A stretch of 64,000 nt of DNA, from positions 109,742,189 to 109,806,188 of the forward strand of contig NC_058523.1 of assembly GCF_904849725.1 (NCBI RefSeq). The letters run 5' to 3'. Position 1 is the first letter of the stretch, and every line of letters begins with the position of its first letter. Shown one piece after another: positions 58,901 to 64,000 of this stretch. The notes under the pieces are model-generated. The model did not search any database and had not been told where the DNA came from. It saw only the letters and a program-made list of their open reading frames with translations. The DNA comes from Hordeum vulgare subsp. vulgare. Taxonomy: Eukaryota; Streptophyta; Magnoliopsida; Poales; Poaceae. The position numbers were made by a program, and so were the translations under genes.

Positions 58901-60230
58901 AATTTTGAGTGATAGGAATAATAATTGACATGGCATAGTTCACTTTCAGACTACTAGGAGCAAAACATAGTGGCATGTTTTTAAAATTTTGTACTTGCAT
59001 AACATCAGTAGGCACAATAAGAATTGTGCCATGAACGTATTGTATGACAGGGAGCTGAGGGTATTAGTAGTGGTGCAAGGGTGAATCAATCAACGAATTA
59101 ATCATGGCCTCGTGTGATATGGAATGCAAACGATCGACAACAAGGACAAATACTAAAGGTGAAGGGGGATCACATTCTCTTACTCCTATCTTACATAAAA
59201 GTTTCCTGCCAGGGACACCATTAAGAAGGACAGAGGAAAAGCCAATACTACAAATCATCTTTATCCAATGAATCCAGTTAGTTACAAAGCCATTAGCATG
59301 CATGATTTCAATGATAGTGTCATGGTTCAACAAATCAAATGCTTTTTCAAAGTCCAGCTTCGGAAGAATAATATATTTTCTAATATGGCGGCATTGATGG
59401 ATATATACAAAAGACCAAACCAACGAGTCTTGAATACATATGTTGTTAAGAAACCCATAGTGGTTCTTGTGGACAAGCTTTGGAATGATCTTTATAAGTT
59501 TGTTGGCAAGTAGCTTAGTAAAGATCTTCAAAGTGCGGTTGAGGAGGGATATAGGCCTAAGGTCACCATGAGTAGAAGCAACATCTCTTTTGGGTATTAG
59601 GGTGATGAACGAATAATTAACGCTTTGCATTTTCATAGTCCCGTGATAGAAATCTTCAATTAACTTAAAAATTCATGTGCCACAATATCCCAAAAGGCTT
59701 TGAGAAAAACCTGCATTGAAACTATCGAGGCCTCGTGATTTGTTAGCAAGCATGTTTTCGACCACCTCATTGATCATTTTTAGTGGAAGGAACTTCTAAA
59801 TCTTGAAGTTTATCATGGTGATGTAGCATAGGTGAAGGAACAGAGGATTTTGAGTTTTTGTATTTGGCACAATCTAGCAGCTTTAGATTGGTGGCCTTAA
59901 TGTTCAAAACTCATTTCATCCTTGAGCATAAAGACATGATTCTGTATGAATTTAATAGTGGTATTTGCTTGAAAGAATTTAGCATTTGCTTCTCCCATTT
60001 GAATCACTAGTGGTATCCCTTTGCTTGTAGTAAATTCTTTGATGGTCCAGGATATGTTGAAGATGGGCCATAAGAATTCTCCTACCATTATACTACTCAG
60101 TGGCGAGTTCCCTTTACTATTTTGTAGTGTTATAGAACATGATCACGTAGTTTGTGTCTCTAAAAATTTGGTTTAAATCGAATAGATATTTGGACCAACT
60201 CTTGAGGGCTTTCCTTGAATCTCTTGAACT
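58900..60230 (-). mobile_element. LINE fragment with dead reverse transcriptase
   Basis: Read right to left: a pre-RT region (GIPLVIQMGEANAKFFQANTT, near 60000), then RT blocks [60 protein letters not shown] and [18 protein letters not shown] (59636-59064), continuing to about 58915. The catalytic YADD box has become YVHG (near 59028). The endonuclease and ORF1 are missing. It belongs to a LINE type different from that in the P450 intron. Confidence 0.85.
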
Positions 60231-61180
60231 TAGCAACAATAGTTTTAGCACTATTTCAAAGACACCTTATCATTGAGCACTTTGTGCCAGTGATGTGTGA
60301 TGAGCAAAGGTCGCCACCACTCAGATTTCCATCCCCATCCCCGTTGGTCTCAGACTGGCAAAAGCAACGACGAGCTCGGTTGGCTCCCCTATCATAATGG
60401 GTAAAGCTACACCTACGCAAATTTTCTTATGTATCTTAAGGATGTGTGATGTTTACTAGACAACTTTATTCGTGTAGATGTTGTTGGGCCTCCAAGTGCA
60501 GAATTTTGTAGGTCAATTCCCCCCCCCCCCCAAGTGAATGAACTAATGTTTATCAATCCATGGGAGGTGTAGGATGAAGATGGTCGCTCTCAAACAACCT
60601 GCAATCAAATACAATAAATCTCTTGTGTCCCCAACACACCCAATAAAATGGCAAATTGTATAGGTGCACTAGTTTAGTGAGAGATGGTGATACAAGTGCA
60701 ATATCGATAGTAGATATAGGTTTTTGTAATCTGAAAATATAAAAAGCAAGGTAACAAGTAGTAAAAGTGAGCATAAACGGTATTACAATGCTTAAAATAA
60801 GGCCTAGAGTTCATACTTTCACTAGTGAATTATCTCAACAATGCTAAGATAATAGAATCATATTATCATCCCTCAACGTGCGGCAAAGAATCACTCCAAA
60901 GTTCATATCTAGCAAAGAACATAAGATGAAATTCTTGCAGGTAGTAGAATCACCTCAAAGCTATTCTTTCCGATCAACCTATTGAGCTATTCCAGTAAGT
61001 GTCACAAACATCCCTAGAGTTCATACTAGCATAACACCTATGGTACACATCAATCAATCCTAATGTCACCTAGATACTCCAATGTCAACTAAAGTATCCG
61101 TGGGTTAATTATTTGACATGCATCAAACAAATTAAGATATATCATATTCAATCCAACAAAGAACTTTAAAGAGTACCTTC
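60231..61180. other. no gene recognised; repeat debris
   Basis: 60305-60400 resembles 36060-36170. A run of 14 C lies at 60520-60533. 60840-61170 has non-coding sequence (CAAAGAATCACTCCAAAGTTC, CACCTAGATACTCCAATGTC-like words) typical of the 3' part of related gypsy LTRs, probably a truncated LTR into which the next element inserted. Confidence 0.45.
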
Positions 61181-62686
61181 TGCCTCTTGAGCTTGCGTTG
61201 GTTTTTCCCTTGAAGAGGAAAGGGTGATGCAACACAGGAGCAGTAAGTATTTCCCTCAGTTTGAGAACCAAGGTATCAATCCAGTAGGAGAATCGAGCCA
61301 AGTCCAGAGTACCTGCACAAACACAAACGAGCTTGCACCCAACTCTGAAAAGGGGTTTTCAATCCCTTAAAGATTGATTGCAAAGTGAGATCTGAAGGCG
61401 GAAAGTGCAACGAAGTAAAAGTTAAAGGCTGAAAATATGGTGTGAAGTAGATCCGGGGGCCATAGTGTTCACTAGAGGCTTCTCTCAAAATAGCAAATAT
61501 TACGGTGGGTGAACAAATTACTGTCAAGCAATTGATAGAACCGTGCAAATTCATGACGATATCTAAGGGAAGGATCGTACATATAGGCATCACGTCCGAG
61601 ACAAGTAGACCGATACTTTCTGCATCTACTACTATTACTCCACACATCGACCGCTATCCAGCGTGCATCTAGTGTATTGAGTTCATGATGAACAGAGTAA
61701 CGCCTTAAGCAAGATGACATGATGTAGAGGGATAAACTCAAACCAATGATGTAAACCCTATCTTTTTACCCTTGATGGCAACAACATGATGTGTGCCTCG
61801 CTACCCCTTCTGTCACTGGGTGAGGTCACCGCATGGTATGAAACCAAAACCAAGCACTCCTCCCATTGCAATAATTATAGATCAGGTTGGCCAAACAAAA
61901 CCCACAACTCGAAGAGAATTACAAGGATATGAAATCATGCATATAAGAGATCAGAAAAAACTCAAATAAGATTCATAGATAATCTGATCATAAATCCACA
62001 ATTCATCGGATCTCGACAAACACACCGCAAAATAAGATTACATCAGATAGATCTCCATGAAGATCATGGAGAACTTCGTATTGAAGATCCAAGAGAGAGA
62101 ATAAGCCATCTAGCTACTAGCTATTGACCCGAAGGTCTATGGTGAACTACTCATGCATCATCGGAGAGGTCATGGTGTTGACAAAGAAGCCCTCCGTATC
62201 CGAATCCTCCCTCCGGCAGGGCAGCAGAACGTGCCCCAGATGGGATCTTGCGGAGACAGAAGCTTGCGGCGGCGGAAAAGTATTTCCATGGATCTCTTCC
62301 GCAGTTTTGGATTTTTCAGGAATTTATAGGCGGAAGAGGTAGGGCAGACGAGCCACAGGGGGCCCACAAGCCTGCTAGGGGCGGGCCCCCCTTGCCACGC
62401 CTAGGGGGCTTGTGGAGTCCCCTGGTGGCCTCGGCCTTGGTTCTCAAGTCCCGTGCGTATCTTCTGTTTTGGAAAACATCTTTTCGGAAGTTTTATTCCG
62501 TTTGGACACCATTTAAAATCCTCCTCTGAAAAGGGTAAAAAACACGGAAAAAACAAGAACTGGCACTTGGCACTCAGTTAATAAGTTCGTCCCAAAAAAT
62601 ATATAAAAGGCATACAAAACATCCAAAGTTTGACAAGATAATAGCATGGAATCATCAAAAATTATAGATACGTTGGAGACGTATCA
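61181..62686 (-). repeat. 3' LTR of antisense gypsy-like element
   Basis: In antisense it opens TGATACGTCTCCAACG at 62686 and closes AAGAGGCA at 61181 (1506 bp). It aligns with the LTR at 1723-3280, sharing the GATTCTTGCAATGGG-type and GTTTTGTTTGGCCAA segments. The left flank CCTTC is a candidate target duplication; its partner is outside the window. Confidence 0.8.
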
Positions 62687-62705
62687 ACCATCCCCAAGCT
62701 TAGCT
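62687..62705 (-). other. polypurine tract
   Basis: In antisense AGCTAAGCTTGGGGATGG immediately precedes the LTR, the same tract as at 15754-15772. Confidence 0.75.
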
Positions 62706-63171
62706 CCTCCTCGTCCTCGAGTAGGGAAGTGATAAAGACTGAATTTTTGATGTGGAATGCTACCTAGCATAGTTGTCCTTTGTAACTTCTTTCATGTGAC
62801 ATGAATGTTCAGATCCATAATATTCAAAACAATAGTTTGCTATTGACATGAAAACAATAATACTTCAAGCAAACTAACAAGGTAATCATGAACTTTCGAA
62901 ATAACAAGGCCAAAGAAAGTTATCCCTACAAAATCATATAGTCTGGCTATGCTCCATCATCCCCACACAACTAATTTAAATCATGCACAACCCCGGTATT
63001 GGCCAAGTAATTGTTTTCGCACTCTTACTTTCTCAAACTTTTTTCAACTCTCACGCAATACATGAGCGTGAGCCATGGATATAGCACTATGGTAGAATAG
63101 AGTGTGGTGGTGGTTGTGAGACAAAAAGGAGGAGATGGTCACATTGACTCGGCGTATTAAAGGGCTATGGA
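62706..63171 (-). mobile_element. interior of antisense gypsy-like element (partial)
   Basis: From about 62880 to 63160 it is the reverse complement of roughly 7870-8180, for example the CCTACAAAATCATATAGTCTG segment. So it is a second copy of the element at 1723 in the opposite orientation. It is cut at 63172 by another LTR. Confidence 0.75.
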
Positions 63172-64000
63172 TGTCGTGGGTATAAGTCTGACAGTAGATG
63201 TATAGGGTATGAAAGGATAGGCAGAGCCTTAGCTACGGCGAGGATGTATGAGTTCAGGCCCCTCTACGGTGGAGGTAAAAGCCCTACGTCTCAGTGCTCT
63301 TGGGAGCTTAGTGTCGAGTGGAATATAGGATTACAGTAAATGCCAACCCCCGCACCAGTGGGGAAGGGCGGCTTATATAGAGTGCGCTGCCCTTCATAAT
63401 GGTCCGGTGGACAGGGGTGGAATAGTGGCGAATAAATGCCTACGTTATAGGTAACGTACGCCTTAAATGTTAATAATGGTGTATGAAAACATATGACCGT
63501 TGCCCTCCTGGGAGGTTACGATGTACAGAGTGGAATTCAGTCGGTACGTTAAATACGCTCCGAGTGCTCGTCACTGATTGGATGATGGGGGAGTCCTTAG
63601 TTCACTCGGAACTGTCTAAGGGCCTTGTCCTCTATGAGGGGTAGTCCTTGGGTAGGACCTATGGGGTAGGCCTATGACCCTACCCTGGGACTATAACCCC
63701 ATCATTAGTCCCCGAATGGATCGGGGTTGGAACGATGAAGTGATGCATGGAGTATGGATCCGACTGGTATGGATGTGACTTGGGCGTTGTTTGCCTCGAT
63801 CCATTTTATCCTTTCAACCAGTGATCCGAGTGAATATACCCGTGAAACGAACCGTCAGGGACCGAGTTCTTCCGCGGAATCTTTTGATGTGACCGGTCAA
63901 ACTGACAGCGGCGGATTTTTCGGGGTCCTCAAATTTCGGTTGCCGCGCGCCCAGCGGGGACGACGACATCGCCATCGAGTAGGTTTTGCCGCCTCGATTA
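63172..64000 (+). repeat. LTR of a further retrotransposon (runs off the window)
   Basis: It opens TGTCGTGGGTATAAGTCTG at 63172, inside the gypsy interior, with ATGGA just before it as a possible target duplication. A TATA region (GGCTTATATAGAGTGC, near 63370) lies between inverted GAAGGGC and GCCCTTC words. The remainder of the element is beyond 64000, so the orientation is inferred from the TATA box. Confidence 0.65.

Noticed and set aside
60520..60533. run of 14 C
   Set aside because: A simple homopolymer, prone to sequencing error; no function inferred.

Overview
This window is plant nuclear DNA from a grass, most likely Triticeae (wheat, goatgrass or barley group). The evidence is one intact monocot-style A-type cytochrome P450 gene (GC-rich first exon, single phase-0 intron, 508 aa) sitting in a sea of nested transposable elements: long-LTR gypsy-like and copia retrotransposons, non-LTR elements, a Stowaway MITE, and a CACTA (En/Spm) element full of the TTTAGTCCCGG motif common in cereals. 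No rRNA, tRNA, CRISPR array or bacterial feature was seen. The family calls rest on sequence reading only; no database was searched.

Layout. 1-1722: the LTR end and non-coding interior of a gypsy-like element, interrupted at 1723 by a second, non-autonomous gypsy-like element (LTR 1723-3280, broken gag and protease, no reverse transcriptase, interior to 8190). That is interrupted by a long-LTR element (LTR 8191-11572, Met-tRNA-type primer site, 235-aa ORF at 11723-12430). About 12.5-32.27 kb is an antisense copia element, split inside its RNase H coding region by a 13.7 kb antisense gypsy-like element (14309-28016) with a perfect 5-bp target duplication, ATCAC. That intruder itself holds a solo LTR (18610-24235), which in turn holds an LTR fragment between two copies of a 570-bp segment. 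32.3-40.2 kb is a gene-poor stretch with repeat debris, a 1.27 kb non-LTR insertion with a perfect 13-bp target duplication (37496-38766), and a copia 5' end (about 39.4-40.2 kb).

The P450 gene (40456-46887) is the only intact cellular gene. Its 4.9 kb intron contains a Stowaway-like MITE and a dead antisense LINE. A copia LTR ends about 180 bp upstream of its TATA box, and a CACTA element begins 360 bp after its stop codon.

The CACTA element (47248-58401, 11.15 kb) carries three transcription units: an antisense TNPD-type transposase (broken by two stops and two frameshifts), an antisense Transposase_24-like gene fused to a C48/Ulp1-type cysteine protease domain (two stops), and a sense unit encoding a small coiled-coil plus membrane-anchor protein. 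A TTTAGTCCCGG/CCGGGACTAAA array lies immediately upstream of the apparent TATA box of each unit, which suggests one regulatory scheme for the element.

58.9-60.2 kb is another dead antisense LINE fragment. 61181-63171 is the 3' LTR and interior of an antisense gypsy-like element of the same family as that at 1723, cut at 63172 by the LTR of another retrotransposon that runs off the window.
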